In this document: in pieces, positions 1 to 8,624 of the stretch
How positions within the stretch are numbered: the first letter of the stretch is position 1
How the letters are laid out: every line of letters starts with the position of its first letter
Source: Polaribacter dokdonensis
Lineage (GTDB): Bacteria; Bacteroidota; Bacteroidia; Flavobacteriales; Flavobacteriaceae
Assembly: GCF_024362345.1 (NCBI RefSeq)
Contig: NZ_CP101505.1
Coordinates: 2,687,501-2,751,500, forward strand
Length of the DNA stretch: 64,000 bases
Direction of reading: 5' to 3'
Made by a program: the position numbers and the translations under genes
The notes under the pieces: model-generated
Database searches by the model: none
The model's input: the letters and a program-made list of their open reading frames with translations, nothing else
What the model was told of the DNA's origin: nothing

Positions 1-490
1 AGTTGTTTTTGTCTCTATTCTGATTTTTGTTATTCTTTTGATTGTTATTGTTTCTTTGCTGATTGTTGTTGTTTCTTTGTTGATTCTTATGAACAGGTTT
101 CTGCTCTTTATCTTTAGAATCTACTTTTTTCTCAGCAGGTTTACTTTTAGCAGGAGCAGTTTTGTCTGCTGCTTGAGAACTTTCTTTTTTTACCTCATTT
201 TTAGGAGCTGTTTTAGCTTCATTTTTAGGTTCAGAAGTTTCCTTAGTTTCTTGAGTAGGTTTAGCAGGTGCTTTTTTAACCACTCTTTTTCTTTTAGGCT
301 TTTCTGCTTTTGTAGTTTCTTCTGTGTTTTCTGTTTTTTTAGCTGAAGCAGGGTTGGCTGCTTGTGTATCTAGTATTTGGTATACTAAATCTAATTTTTT
401 AAGTTGACTTGTTTTGGTAAGACCAATAGTCTTTGCAATTTTCTGCAGATCTGCAAGAGTTTTTGCTTTCAGTTCAGAAATTTCGAACAT
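1..490 (-). CDS. rho: Transcription termination factor Rho, N-terminal part (cut by window start)
   Basis: Hexameric RNA helicase that ends Rho-dependent transcripts. Only the first ~163 codons are here; the helicase core lies outside the window. The protein starts MFEISELKAKTLADLQKIAK, which fits the Rho_N (SAP-like) domain, residues 1-45. A long low-complexity stretch follows, first Lys/Glu/Ala-rich (about 45-115), then Asn/Gln/Arg-rich (about 125-163). Such an N-terminal insertion is usual in Bacteroidota Rho and is absent from E. coli Rho. The ATG at 490-488 lies about 120 nt downstream of a TATATTTG -7 box. Identity rests on the N-terminal domain and on the DUF4293 neighbour, which in my experience often sits next to rho in flavobacteria. 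Confidence 0.85.
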   Translation of the reverse strand, partial: MFEISELKAKTLADLQKIAKTIGLTKTSQLKKLDLVYQILDTQAANPASAKKTENTEETTKAEKPKRKRVVKKAPAKPTQETKETSEPKNEAKTAPKNEVKKESSQAADKTAPAKSKPAEKKVDSKDKEQKPVHKNQQRNNNNQQRNNNNQKNNKNQNRDKNN

Positions 491-610
491 TTATATGATG
501 ATTAAGTTATAATGGATCTTAAAATTTTAAGATTTTTTTAAAAATTATTTTTGATTTTCTATCAATTGTATATAGTACTATACAATCTATTTTGTGCGGT
601 TATTATATTA

Positions 611-618
611 CAAATATA
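611..618 (-). promoter_or_regulatory. Probable rho promoter, -7 box TATATTTG
   Basis: Exact match to the Bacteroidota -7 consensus TAnnTTTG on the minus strand, about 120 nt upstream of the rho start. No clear -33 TTG is seen, so the call rests on the -7 box and position. Confidence 0.5.
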
Positions 619-665
619 TACTTTTTTTTTCACTTGTAAGTTTTTCTTTTTTTAAAAAGAAATTC

Positions 666-673
666 TATTTTTG
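666..673 (+). promoter_or_regulatory. -7 box TATTTTTG before the DUF4293 gene
   Basis: Match to TAnnTTTG ending 17 nt before the ATG at 691, so the leader would be about 12 nt. It is divergent from the rho promoter. Confidence 0.45.
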
Positions 674-690
674 CAATTCAACAATTAAGA

Positions 691-1122
691 ATGATTCAAA
701 GAATTCAAAGCATCTATTTATTTTTGGCCTCTATAGTTTCTGGAGGTTTAATTTTTGTATTTAATTTATGGAATACAATTAAAGAAAAAATTTTTGTTGT
801 AGATTTGTTTTCAAGAGAGGCTATTACTGTTAAAGTAATTCCTTTTATGTTCTTAGCGTCTGCAATCTTATCATTGGTTGCAATATTTTTATTTAAAAAT
901 AGAAAATTACAATTTGTAATTGGGCGTATTATAATTTTGATAAACCTTTTTTTATTAGGCTTATTGATTTATTTATCTCTAAATTTATCTGGAGAAACAA
1001 ATGTTTCTGAGAAAGGTATTGGGATGTTCCTACCGATTTTGGTTGTTTTGCTTATTGTTTTGGCAAATAAGGCTATTAAAAAGGATGAAGATCTTGTGAA
1101 ATCTGTAGATAGATTACGATAA
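691..1122 (+). CDS. DUF4293 family membrane protein
   Basis: A 143-residue integral membrane protein that begins MIQRIQSIYLFLASI, the typical opening of the Bacteroidota family DUF4293. Four hydrophobic segments are visible at about residues 7-26, 48-68, 76-96 and 108-127, with a short Lys/Asp-rich tail inside. The function is unknown. It is transcribed divergently from rho and followed by a clean terminator, so it is a single-gene unit. The family call is confident; no role can be given. Confidence 0.8.
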   Translation: MIQRIQSIYLFLASIVSGGLIFVFNLWNTIKEKIFVVDLFSREAITVKVIPFMFLASAILSLVAIFLFKNRKLQFVIGRIIILINLFLLGLLIYLSLNLSGETNVSEKGIGMFLPILVVLLIVLANKAIKKDEDLVKSVDRLR

Positions 1123-1148
1123 TTCTAATAGGTAGTATATTTAGTGCG

Positions 1149-1179
1149 AAAAAAACCGAGATTTATTTCTCGGTTTTTT
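1149..1179 (+). terminator. Intrinsic terminator after the DUF4293 gene
   Basis: Hairpin AAAACCGAGA / TCTCGGTTTT with a short AT loop, followed by a T run. It lies about 30 nt past the stop codon. Confidence 0.85.
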
Positions 1180-1286
1180 GCATTTTAGACCTCTAGTTAT
1201 TTTATCATATTAAAATATCCTTCTATCTTTATCGAAAATTAAGTTAAAATTAAAGGGCTGATTATCAGTTTTTTAAATATTTGATA

Positions 1287-1350
1287 TCCCCATAAATGGG
1301 GAGGCTTATCCCTATAAATGGGGATATCAAAATTTCACCATAAATAGGGA
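1287..1350 (+). promoter_or_regulatory. Three repeated operator-like boxes upstream of the LuxR-type regulator
   Basis: Box 1 (1288-1301, CCCCATAAATGGGG) is a perfect 4-bp-arm palindrome. Box 2 (1310-1323, CCCTATAAATGGGG) is nearly the same and 22 bp on, about two helical turns. Box 3 (about 1338-1349, CCATAAATAGGG) is 26 bp further and ends right next to the -33 TTG of the promoter. The arrangement suggests binding of a dimeric activator, possibly the encoded regulator itself. Repeat and position are seen; the function is inferred. Confidence 0.6.
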
Positions 1351-1381
1351 TTGTGGTAAACCAATAACTACTTTAAATTTG
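1351..1381 (+). promoter_or_regulatory. Promoter of the regulator gene (TTG-N20-TAAATTTG)
   Basis: The -33 TTG at 1351-1353 and -7 TAAATTTG at 1374-1381 are 20 bp apart, a good fit to the Bacteroidota sigma consensus. The transcript would start only a few bases before the ATG at 1392. Confidence 0.65.
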
Positions 1382-1391
1382 TAATGTAACA

Positions 1392-2057
1392 ATGAAACAA
1401 AAAATATACGTTCATGTAGCTGATGATCACAAAATATTAATAGAAGGGATTATAGCTGTAATAAATACCGACGATGATATAGAGATTAGTGGATATTCTC
1501 TTACAGGCAAGGAAGTAACAAATTGGTTTGAAGATAAAAATAACAAAGCTGATGTTCTAATTTTAGATATTACAATGCCAATCTTAGACGGTTTTGAAGT
1601 TCTTAAACATTTTAATAAAAACAAGATAGATCAGAAAGTAATTATCCTTTCTAGTTATGATGATATAAAAATCGTACAAGAAATGTTAAGCTTAGGTTGT
1701 AAAGGTTATATCACTAAAAATTATGCTGGTGAACATATTGTAAAAGCAATAAAGGCTGTAGCAAATGGAGATCAATATTTTAGTGATGATATTCAAAAAA
1801 TTTTATTACAATCACTATCTAAAGAACATATACCTGAAGGCGATTTGCCTAATAAATTTTTATTAGAAACGCTAACAGAAAGAGAGTTAGATGTGTTAAG
1901 GTTAATAACAAAACAACTTAGCACACCTGAAATCGCAGACAAATTAAATGTGAGTGCTAGTACAATAGATTCTCACAGAAAAAAATTATTAAAAAAACTA
2001 AAAGTAAAAAATGCAGTAGGTTTAGCAATGTATGCCGTAAAAAATAAAATAGTGTAG
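1392..2057 (+). CDS. NarL/LuxR-family response regulator
   Basis: A 221-residue two-component response regulator. The N-terminal receiver domain (about 4-120) has the acidic pair D11/D12, phospho-acceptor D59 in LILDITMP, S87/S88 and the conserved K109. The C-terminal LuxR/GerE helix-turn-helix (about 155-221) starts LTERELDVLRLI and contains TPEIADKLNVSASTIDSH. Cytoplasmic DNA-binding regulator. The cognate kinase is probably the TPR histidine kinase two genes downstream (2920), since both belong to the HisKA_3/NarL pairing class. It is preceded by three operator-like boxes, which suggests autoregulation (inferred). The target genes are unknown; the lipoprotein in between is one candidate. 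Confidence 0.9.
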   Translation: MKQKIYVHVADDHKILIEGIIAVINTDDDIEISGYSLTGKEVTNWFEDKNNKADVLILDITMPILDGFEVLKHFNKNKIDQKVIILSSYDDIKIVQEMLSLGCKGYITKNYAGEHIVKAIKAVANGDQYFSDDIQKILLQSLSKEHIPEGDLPNKFLLETLTERELDVLRLITKQLSTPEIADKLNVSASTIDSHRKKLLKKLKVKNAVGLAMYAVKNKIV

Positions 2058-2208
2058 CCCCCACACATTAAAATTTTCTTTAATCAAATAATATTGATTA
2101 CCCCTATAAAGACTGTTTTAATTCCCTACACTTGTTACTAACCATGGTTACATTGCAATGCCTACCTTTTTTAAACATAAAAAGTAAATCCAAACATAAA
2201 TAATTACC

Positions 2209-2892
2209 ATGAAAACGATTAAATTAATTGCACTATTTGTAACTGGCTCGTTAACGCTAGTATCTTGTTCTTCAGATGAAACTTCATTAGAAGCTAACCA
2301 AAAAACAAGTTTATTAAAAACTTATAAAATTCAAAGAGATGCTTCAGGAGCTTATTCTTTAGATTTAAATTTATCTGATAATACTAAGGTTGATAATTTT
2401 ATAAATTTAGAGGAGAATACCAAAGAGTATCTTTTGTCAGAGTCAGATACACAGTCTAAAAAACAATTATCAGATAATTTAATAATTGACAATACAAGTA
2501 TGAAGGTTGCATTTGTAGATGCTGCAGCTTCAAAGACTGAGTATTTATATGTAGAGGATGATAATATTACTTTAAGCGCTAAGTCTAATAAAGTTAGAAG
2601 ACTTAAGGATTATAGCATAGTTGGTGAAAGTGATGGTACTTATACTTTAGATTTTGTAGTTAAGAAGAATACTAATGTTACTTTTACTTTTAACGACGAG
2701 TTGCAGGCTTACGAAGTTCATTTAGAGAAAGATAAAAGAGCTTCTACAACAGAATTTTCAAGAACTTTAGAAAGGAATGAAGGGGAATTGTTAACTATCC
2801 ATTTCGTAAACCATAAAGATGGTGGTTCTAATAAAGGATTTGAAGCTTTAATTAGAAAGCCTATTATAATTATTGACGATATTGTAGATTAA
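2209..2892 (+). CDS. Lipoprotein with an internal duplication, between regulator and kinase genes
   Basis: A 227-residue lipoprotein: signal peptide MKTIKLIALFVTGSLTLVSC with the lipobox Cys at residue 20, followed by SSDE. The mature part contains two related ~45-residue units: LLKTYKIQRDASGAYSLDLN (about 35-75) and RLKDYSIVGESDGTYTLDF (about 143-185), each followed by a hydrophilic strand-rich stretch. I do not recognise a named domain. Its position between the response regulator and the sensor kinase suggests a role as accessory sensor or main target of that system. The upstream gap (2058-2208) holds two C-rich boxes, TTACCCCTATA and ATTCCCTACAC, related to those before the regulator. Confidence 0.7.
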   Translation: MKTIKLIALFVTGSLTLVSCSSDETSLEANQKTSLLKTYKIQRDASGAYSLDLNLSDNTKVDNFINLEENTKEYLLSESDTQSKKQLSDNLIIDNTSMKVAFVDAAASKTEYLYVEDDNITLSAKSNKVRRLKDYSIVGESDGTYTLDFVVKKNTNVTFTFNDELQAYEVHLEKDKRASTTEFSRTLERNEGELLTIHFVNHKDGGSNKGFEALIRKPIIIIDDIVD

Positions 2893-2919
2893 TTTACTAT
2901 TGACAAATTTTAATAGTCA

Positions 2920-4692
2920 TTGAAAAATAAAATTTTAATACTTCTTGCTTTTTTTACCATATTAAAAGCATTTTCAGAAACAAAAAAAGAAACCTTTAAT
3001 TATAAGGTTTCTTTTTTGCAATTTCAGGATGTTGATTCTACTAATCTCCAAAAATTTGCTTTAATCGAAAAGCAATATAAAGATAAAGATTACGAACAAT
3101 CATTAGAAGGTGCTTTAATTTTGCTAAAATCTGATATTGACCCTCTATTGAGGTATAAAATTAACATGCATATTTCTGAAATATTTAGGGTTAATAACAA
3201 TCACAAAAAGGCAATTGAATATCTTTTAAAATCCGTCGATATTTTTGAAAAATCGACTTCCTTAGATGGGCTATCCAGTCCTAAAGATGTTAAATATTTA
3301 GTTCAACCTTATTTTATGTTGGCTAATGAATATTTAAGATTAGAGCTTAAGGATTCAGCAAAAGTTTACTATGATAAAGTTCTTAATTTTAATGGGTCTA
3401 GTAAAGAGATAATGTCTTTTAAAGCGAAAACATCTTCTACGTTATCTGGTATTTATATGCAAGATAGCCTGTATAGTAAGGCTAAAGAATATGCTCAAGC
3501 AGCTATCACAATTCATCGTCAGTACAACAATAAAATTTCAGAATCTGCAGCACTTGGTAATTTGGCGAGTATCTACTTAAGTCAAAATGAGTTTAAAAAA
3601 TCTAAAAGTATTTATGAGGAAGCTCTCGATTTAATTAAGCATGAAGGAGGTGATAGAGCTCTAAGAATTAAACAACAATTATATTATAACTTAGCTTACA
3701 ACCTTTATAAACTTGAAGATCATGAAGCTTATAAAGCTCAAGAGGAATCATATAATTTAAAAGATGCTCAGAGAGACAAAGAAATAAGGAGGATTATTGA
3801 AAATTTAGAGAAAAAATACAATTTTGATATTGAAAAAGAATATTTTCTAGAACAGGCAAAAAATAAACGTTTAGAAGAACAAAGAATTTTTTGGGGTGTA
3901 GCCATTGCCTGTTTATTAATAATTTTTTCTTTGATTTATGTTATCAAGTTAAATAACTTAAAACAGAATAATTTAGCGTTAAAATTATCGGAAACTAAGC
4001 TACTGCAGAATCAGCAGATAGATAAAATAAAATCAGAAACACAGGTTAGAATTTTAAATGCTACTATTGATGGTAAAGAGTCAGAACGAAAACAAATTGC
4101 AGAAACCTTACATGATAGTGTGAGTGCCTTGTTATCCTCTGCAAATTTGCACCTACAAGCAACAAGAAAACAGTTTAATGGGAGTACACCTGTAGAAATA
4201 GATAAAACTCAGCAAATTATTATTGAGGCCTCTCATAAAATAAGAGACCTTTCACATACATTGGTGTCTTCTGTGTTACTAAAATTTGGGCTGAACTTCG
4301 CAGTTAAAGAAATCGCATCAAAATATTCAAATTCTGAGCTGGTAATTGAAACAGATATTCAAAATATTCAGAGGTATCATCAAAATTTTGAAATTAAAGT
4401 TTATAATATTATTAGTGAATTTATCAATAATATTTTAAAACATAGTAGAGCTAAAAGAGCATTAATAACTATAATAGAGGAAAATGGTAGACTTTTTATT
4501 ACCATTCAAGATAATGGAGTAGGTTTTGATAAAACTAAAATCAACGAAAAAAATGGTTTAGGACTAAACCAAATTGATGCTAGAATTCAAATTATGAAAG
4601 GTTATTTTAATATAGATTCTTCTAAGAAAAAGGGCACAAAAATTAGTATAGAATTACCTGTTATTGAACGTGAAATTATGACCCACGTTTAG
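2920..4692 (+). CDS. TPR-containing sensor histidine kinase (HisKA_3 type)
   Basis: A 590-residue membrane sensor kinase. The start is a TTG at 2920, which opens a signal peptide (about 1-19); no in-frame ATG gives a better one. Order: exported TPR-like helical region (about 45-275), coiled coil, one membrane helix (about 322-344), second coiled coil, HisKA_3 dimerisation/phosphorylation box ERKQIAETLHDSVSALL with phospho-His H398, then HATPase_c with EFINNILKHS (N box), DNGVGFD and GLGL. This layout is common in Bacteroidota and pairs with NarL-type regulators such as the one at 1392. Its 3' end overlaps the convergent phosphoesterase gene by 17 nt. The signal sensed is unknown. Confidence 0.88.
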   Translation: MKNKILILLAFFTILKAFSETKKETFNYKVSFLQFQDVDSTNLQKFALIEKQYKDKDYEQSLEGALILLKSDIDPLLRYKINMHISEIFRVNNNHKKAIEYLLKSVDIFEKSTSLDGLSSPKDVKYLVQPYFMLANEYLRLELKDSAKVYYDKVLNFNGSSKEIMSFKAKTSSTLSGIYMQDSLYSKAKEYAQAAITIHRQYNNKISESAALGNLASIYLSQNEFKKSKSIYEEALDLIKHEGGDRALRIKQQLYYNLAYNLYKLEDHEAYKAQEESYNLKDAQRDKEIRRIIENLEKKYNFDIEKEYFLEQAKNKRLEEQRIFWGVAIACLLIIFSLIYVIKLNNLKQNNLALKLSETKLLQNQQIDKIKSETQVRILNATIDGKESERKQIAETLHDSVSALLSSANLHLQATRKQFNGSTPVEIDKTQQIIIEASHKIRDLSHTLVSSVLLKFGLNFAVKEIASKYSNSELVIETDIQNIQRYHQNFEIKVYNIISEFINNILKHSRAKRALITIIEENGRLFITIQDNGVGFDKTKINEKNGLGLNQIDARIQIMKGYFNIDSSKKKGTKISIELPVIEREIMTHV

Positions 4693-5179
4693 CCAATTCT
4701 ATTACTTCCATATTTTCTATTTTACCTGCATTTAATTCAAAGCGAAGCATGGTTCTAATTTTATGAAAACCATGATTACCAGCTGCACCAGGGTTAAGAT
4801 GTAATAAGTTCAATTTTTTATCAAAAACCACTTTTAAGATATGAGAATGGCCTGCTATAAAGATTTTAGGAGGGTTTCTATTTATCTCTTCTCTAATTCT
4901 TTGATTGTACTTATAAGGATAACCACCAATGTGAGTCATCCAAACTGCAACTTCTTCAACTGTAAATTTTGCATCTAAAGGAAATTCAGCTCTAGCATTT
5001 TTATCATCTATATTACCATACACAGCACGTAAAGGTTTATACATTTTTATAGCATCTGTAACCTCTAAATTACCTATATCTCCTGCATGCCAAACTTCAT
5101 CAGCCTGCTTTACAAATTTTAAGATTTGATCATCTATATAACTATGTGTATCAGAAAGTAAAAGTATTTTTTTCATCAA
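4676..5179 (-). CDS. YfcE/MJ0936-type metallophosphoesterase
   Basis: A 167-residue calcineurin-like phosphodiesterase. Metal-binding motifs are visible in order: SDTHSY (D-x-H, residues ~9-11), GDIGN, YGNIDD (the GN-D motif) and GHSH followed by LNPGA near the C-terminus. The length matches the family. It is a single-domain cytoplasmic enzyme acting on phosphodiester bonds; the natural substrate is not known for most family members. It is convergent with the histidine kinase gene and overlaps its end. Confidence 0.88.
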   Translation of the reverse strand: MMKKILLLSDTHSYIDDQILKFVKQADEVWHAGDIGNLEVTDAIKMYKPLRAVYGNIDDKNARAEFPLDAKFTVEEVAVWMTHIGGYPYKYNQRIREEINRNPPKIFIAGHSHILKVVFDKKLNLLHLNPGAAGNHGFHKIRTMLRFELNAGKIENMEVIELAKRGS

Positions 5180-5247
5180 TAGGTAATCTTAAGAAAATTT
5201 TAAGTGGGCATTGTACATCAAAAGTAAGTATAACAAAATAAATTCCG

Positions 5248-5255
5248 TAATTTTG
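5248..5255 (+). promoter_or_regulatory. -7 box TAATTTTG of truA
   Basis: Match to TAnnTTTG. Transcription would begin around 5261, after the ATG at 5257, which argues that truA starts at the TTG at 5278 rather than at that ATG. Confidence 0.5.
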
Positions 5256-5277
5256 AATGTTCGAAAAACACATATTC

Positions 5278-6003
5278 TTGAGGTATTTTATTGAGCTTTC
5301 TTATAATGGAAAAAACTATCATGGCTGGCAAATTCAGCCAGATGTAATTTCTGTACAAGAAAGATTAAATGCTGCATTAAGTACTATTTTTCAGCAAGAA
5401 ATTTTGGTGGTTGGAGCAGGTAGAACAGATACAGGAGTTCATGCATCTCAAATGTTTGCACATTTTGATATTGATCAAGAAATTAAAGGCGATTTTGCTT
5501 TTAAGCTAAACTCAATTTTACCAAAAGATGTAGTAGTTTATAAAGTGTTTTTGGTGAATGATGAAAAACATGCAAGATTTGATGCTGTTTCTAGAAGTTA
5601 TGAGTACAAAATTTGGTTAGGTAGAAACCCGTTTTTACTAGATTTTTCTTGGCAAATACATTCACAAAAGCCTGATGTAAATCTTATGAATTCAGCAGCA
5701 AAGTTGCTTTTAGACTATACAAATTTTCAGACCTTTTCTAAGGTAAAAACAGAGGTGTACACTTTTAATTGTGATGTAACAGCTGCATTTTGGATACAAA
5801 AAGGAGAAGAGCTTACTTTTCATATATCAGCAAATAGGTTTCTTAGAAACATGGTAAGAGCTATTGTAGGCACATTGTTAGATGTTGGTTTTGGTAAAAT
5901 ATCAATTGATGATTTTAAGGAAATTATAGAAAGTAAGAATAGAGGAAATGCAGGATTATCAGTACCAGCAAAAGGATTATTTTTAACACAAATAAAATAT
6001 TAA
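5278..6003 (+). CDS. truA: tRNA pseudouridine(38-40) synthase TruA
   Basis: Makes pseudouridine at tRNA positions 38-40 in the anticodon arm. The catalytic motif GAGRTDTGVHA with its Asp (D51 in this numbering) is clear, as are the opening RYFIELSYNGKNYHGWQ and the C-terminal FLRNMVRAIVGTL. I chose the TTG at 5278 (241 aa) because homologues begin MRYFIEL and a -7 box lies just upstream. An ATG at 5257 would add seven residues (MFEKHIF) that the family lacks. The following ABC transporter gene starts 4 nt downstream, so the two are probably co-transcribed. Confidence 0.92.
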   Translation: MRYFIELSYNGKNYHGWQIQPDVISVQERLNAALSTIFQQEILVVGAGRTDTGVHASQMFAHFDIDQEIKGDFAFKLNSILPKDVVVYKVFLVNDEKHARFDAVSRSYEYKIWLGRNPFLLDFSWQIHSQKPDVNLMNSAAKLLLDYTNFQTFSKVKTEVYTFNCDVTAAFWIQKGEELTFHISANRFLRNMVRAIVGTLLDVGFGKISIDDFKEIIESKNRGNAGLSVPAKGLFLTQIKY

Positions 6004-6006
6004 GGT

Positions 6007-7773
6007 TTGGCAGAGAATTCAGGGAATGCTTTTGATATGAAGATTTTTAAAAGATTAATGTCTTTTGCAAAACGTTACAAACTATATTTTTTTATAGCAT
6101 CATCTTCCACAATTTTACTAGCACTGTTTTCTGTATTATCACCTTACATTTTAATTAACACAGTAGATGACTACATCTTAACAAAAGATAGAGAAGGTTT
6201 ATTGAATTACACTATGCTAATGCTTGGTGTTTTGTTAATTGAAGTTGTTTTACAGTTTACCTTCATCTATTTTGCAAATTGGGTTGGGCAACATATTATT
6301 AGAGATATAAGAGCTAAAATATTCAGACATATTTTACAGTTCAAAATGTCTTATTTTGATAAGAATTCTGTTGGTAAACTGGTAACAAGGGTAGTTTCTG
6401 ATATTGAAACTATTGCCGCATTTTTTAGTAATGGTGTATTTACAATTTTAAGTGATATTCTAAAGATGTTTGCTGTAACAGTAATAATGCTAATTCTAAA
6501 TTGGAAACTAGCATTAATTACTTTACTTATTTTACCCATCTTAATTTATGCAACTAAATTGTTTCAAGTTGCTATTAAAGTTACGTTTCAGGAGGTAAGA
6601 AATCAGGTAGCTAATTTAAATGGATTTGTTCAAGAGCGAGTTACAGGAATGAAAATTGTACAGCTTTTTAATAGAGAAAAGATAGAATACCAAAACTTTA
6701 AAGAAATCAATCAAAAGCACAAAAAAGCCTACGTAAAAGCTATTTGGTATTACTCTGTGTTTTTTCCTATTGCAGAAATTTTATCATCTATAGGTATAGG
6801 TTTAATTGTTTGGTTTGGTGGAGGACAAGCAATACAGAACTCTGGAATAACTGTAGGTATGATTATGGGTTTCATACAATTTGCACAAATGTTATTCAGG
6901 CCTTTACGTCAAATTGCAGATAAATTTAATCAATTACAAATGGGTATTGTTGCAGGTGAACGTGTTTTTAAAGTAATTGATACAGAAAGCACTATTGATA
7001 AAAACGGAACAATTTTAGCTAAAAATCTTGAGGGTAATATTTCTTTTGATAAAGTTAGATTTAGTTATGTTAAAGATGAAGAAGTGCTAAAAGGCATTTC
7101 TTTAGATGTTAAAAGCGGACAAACCATAGCCATTGTTGGAGCAACTGGTGCAGGTAAATCAACCATAATAAACTTAATTAATCGTTTTTATGAAATTGAT
7201 TCTGGAACAATTGCTGTTGATGGTGTTTCTGTAGATCAGTATGATTTAGAAAGTTTAAGAGATCAGGTTGCTATTGTATTACAGGATGTTTTTCTGTTCT
7301 CAGATTCTATTTTAAATAATATCACATTAAAGAATAATAGTATTACTGAGCAAGAAGTAGAAGAGGCAGCAAAACAAATTGGTATTCATGATTTTATAGC
7401 ATCTCTTCCTGGAGGTTATCATTACAATGTTAAAGAAAGAGGAGCTATGTTATCTTCAGGTCAAAGGCAATTAATAGCCTTTTTACGAGCTTATGTAAGT
7501 AAACCAAGCATTCTAATTTTAGACGAGGCTACATCATCTGTAGATTCTCATTCAGAGCAAATGATTCAGTATGCTACAGAAACTATTACAAAAGGCAGAA
7601 CTTCAATTGTTATTGCACATAGATTAGCAACTATAAAGCAAGCAGATAAAATTATTGTAATGGATAAAGGTTTGATTGTAGAAGAAGGTTCGCATTCAGA
7701 ATTATTACAAAAACAGAATGGTTATTATAAGAATTTATATGATAAACAATTTAGCTTAGACAAAGCATCTTAG
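6007..7773 (+). CDS. ABC exporter, fused permease and ATPase (MsbA/LmrA type)
   Basis: A 588-residue half-transporter. An N-terminal ABC_membrane domain with about six helices (residues ~20-310) is followed by the nucleotide-binding domain: Walker A GATGAGKST (about 377-385), signature LSSGQRQ (about 482), Walker B ILILDEATS (about 502-510) and the switch His in IAHRLAT. It should act as a homodimer in the inner membrane, exporting lipid, drug or peptide; the substrate cannot be told. The annotated start is a TTG at 6007; an ATG at 6037 (MKIFKRLM) is an alternative. It follows truA by 3 nt and is convergent with cdaA. Confidence 0.88.
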   Translation: MAENSGNAFDMKIFKRLMSFAKRYKLYFFIASSSTILLALFSVLSPYILINTVDDYILTKDREGLLNYTMLMLGVLLIEVVLQFTFIYFANWVGQHIIRDIRAKIFRHILQFKMSYFDKNSVGKLVTRVVSDIETIAAFFSNGVFTILSDILKMFAVTVIMLILNWKLALITLLILPILIYATKLFQVAIKVTFQEVRNQVANLNGFVQERVTGMKIVQLFNREKIEYQNFKEINQKHKKAYVKAIWYYSVFFPIAEILSSIGIGLIVWFGGGQAIQNSGITVGMIMGFIQFAQMLFRPLRQIADKFNQLQMGIVAGERVFKVIDTESTIDKNGTILAKNLEGNISFDKVRFSYVKDEEVLKGISLDVKSGQTIAIVGATGAGKSTIINLINRFYEIDSGTIAVDGVSVDQYDLESLRDQVAIVLQDVFLFSDSILNNITLKNNSITEQEVEEAAKQIGIHDFIASLPGGYHYNVKERGAMLSSGQRQLIAFLRAYVSKPSILILDEATSSVDSHSEQMIQYATETITKGRTSIVIAHRLATIKQADKIIVMDKGLIVEEGSHSELLQKQNGYYKNLYDKQFSLDKAS

Positions 7774-7774
7774 C

Positions 7775-8551
7775 TTACGTTAAATCATTTCTTAGTTTTT
7801 CATTAAGTTCTTCTTGAGTAGCATATAAAACAAATTCACCATCTTTTATATAAGAAATTTCGCCTGTTTCTTCAGATACTAAAATACAAACTGCATCTGT
7901 TTTTTCGCTTACACCAACTGCAGCTCTGTGTCTTAGCCCAAATCTAGCAGGAATTTTAGTACTATCTGAAATTGGTAAAACAACTCTGGTTGCCACAACA
8001 TAATTGTCTCTAATTATAGTTGCTCCATCATGTAAAGGACTGTTTTTGTAAAAGATACTCTCTAAGATTACTTCATTAACAAGAGCGTTCATAGAATCTC
8101 CAGTGTTTATTAAAAAGTCTAAACTATTGGTTCTTTCAATAACAATTAAAGCACCAGTTTTAGATTTAGACATGTTGCTGCATGCCTTCAGAATTTTTTC
8201 TGTATCTATTTCTGATGTTATTTCTGATTGTAAAAATTTTAATTGTTTAAAGAAGCTTTTTTTATTCGAGAAATTTGTGGTTCCAATCATCAACAGGAAC
8301 TTTCTAATTTCTTGCTGAAACACAATAATAAGGGCAATAACTCCACCAGAAAGTAAGTAGCCAAGAATACCACTTAACATTTCCATTCGTAAAGCTTGGG
8401 TAATTTTCCAAATTAAAAAGATTAAAGCTATACCTATAAATATATTTATAGCTACTGTACCTTTTAATAATTTGTAAATGTAATAAAGTAGAATAGCTAC
8501 TAATAAAATATCTAGCACATCTAAAAAAGAGAAATCTACAAAATCTAACAT
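7775..8551 (-). CDS. cdaA: Diadenylate cyclase CdaA
   Basis: Makes the second messenger c-di-AMP from two ATP. Three membrane helices (about residues 12-29, 35-52 and 60-79) precede the cytoplasmic DAC (DisA_N) domain. Its two signature motifs are intact: DGA at 175-177 (LHDGATII) and RHR at 207-209 (LRHRAAVG). At 258 residues it is the usual CdaA (YbbP) size. No CdaR or GlmM gene follows, unlike in Firmicutes. c-di-AMP generally governs potassium and osmotic balance and the cell envelope. Confidence 0.92.
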   Translation of the reverse strand: MLDFVDFSFLDVLDILLVAILLYYIYKLLKGTVAINIFIGIALIFLIWKITQALRMEMLSGILGYLLSGGVIALIIVFQQEIRKFLLMIGTTNFSNKKSFFKQLKFLQSEITSEIDTEKILKACSNMSKSKTGALIVIERTNSLDFLINTGDSMNALVNEVILESIFYKNSPLHDGATIIRDNYVVATRVVLPISDSTKIPARFGLRHRAAVGVSEKTDAVCILVSEETGEISYIKDGEFVLYATQEELNEKLRNDLT

Positions 8552-8624
8552 GTAAAAGAATTCATTTAAGTAAAAGTACTAATTAATTTTAGTAGTGCAA
8601 TACAGGGTTAATATCAGTTTCGTT

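Noticed and set aside
38..346. Plus-strand ORF of ~100 residues over the start of the window
   Set aside because: It is the shadow of the Asn/Lys-rich N-terminal part of rho on the minus strand.
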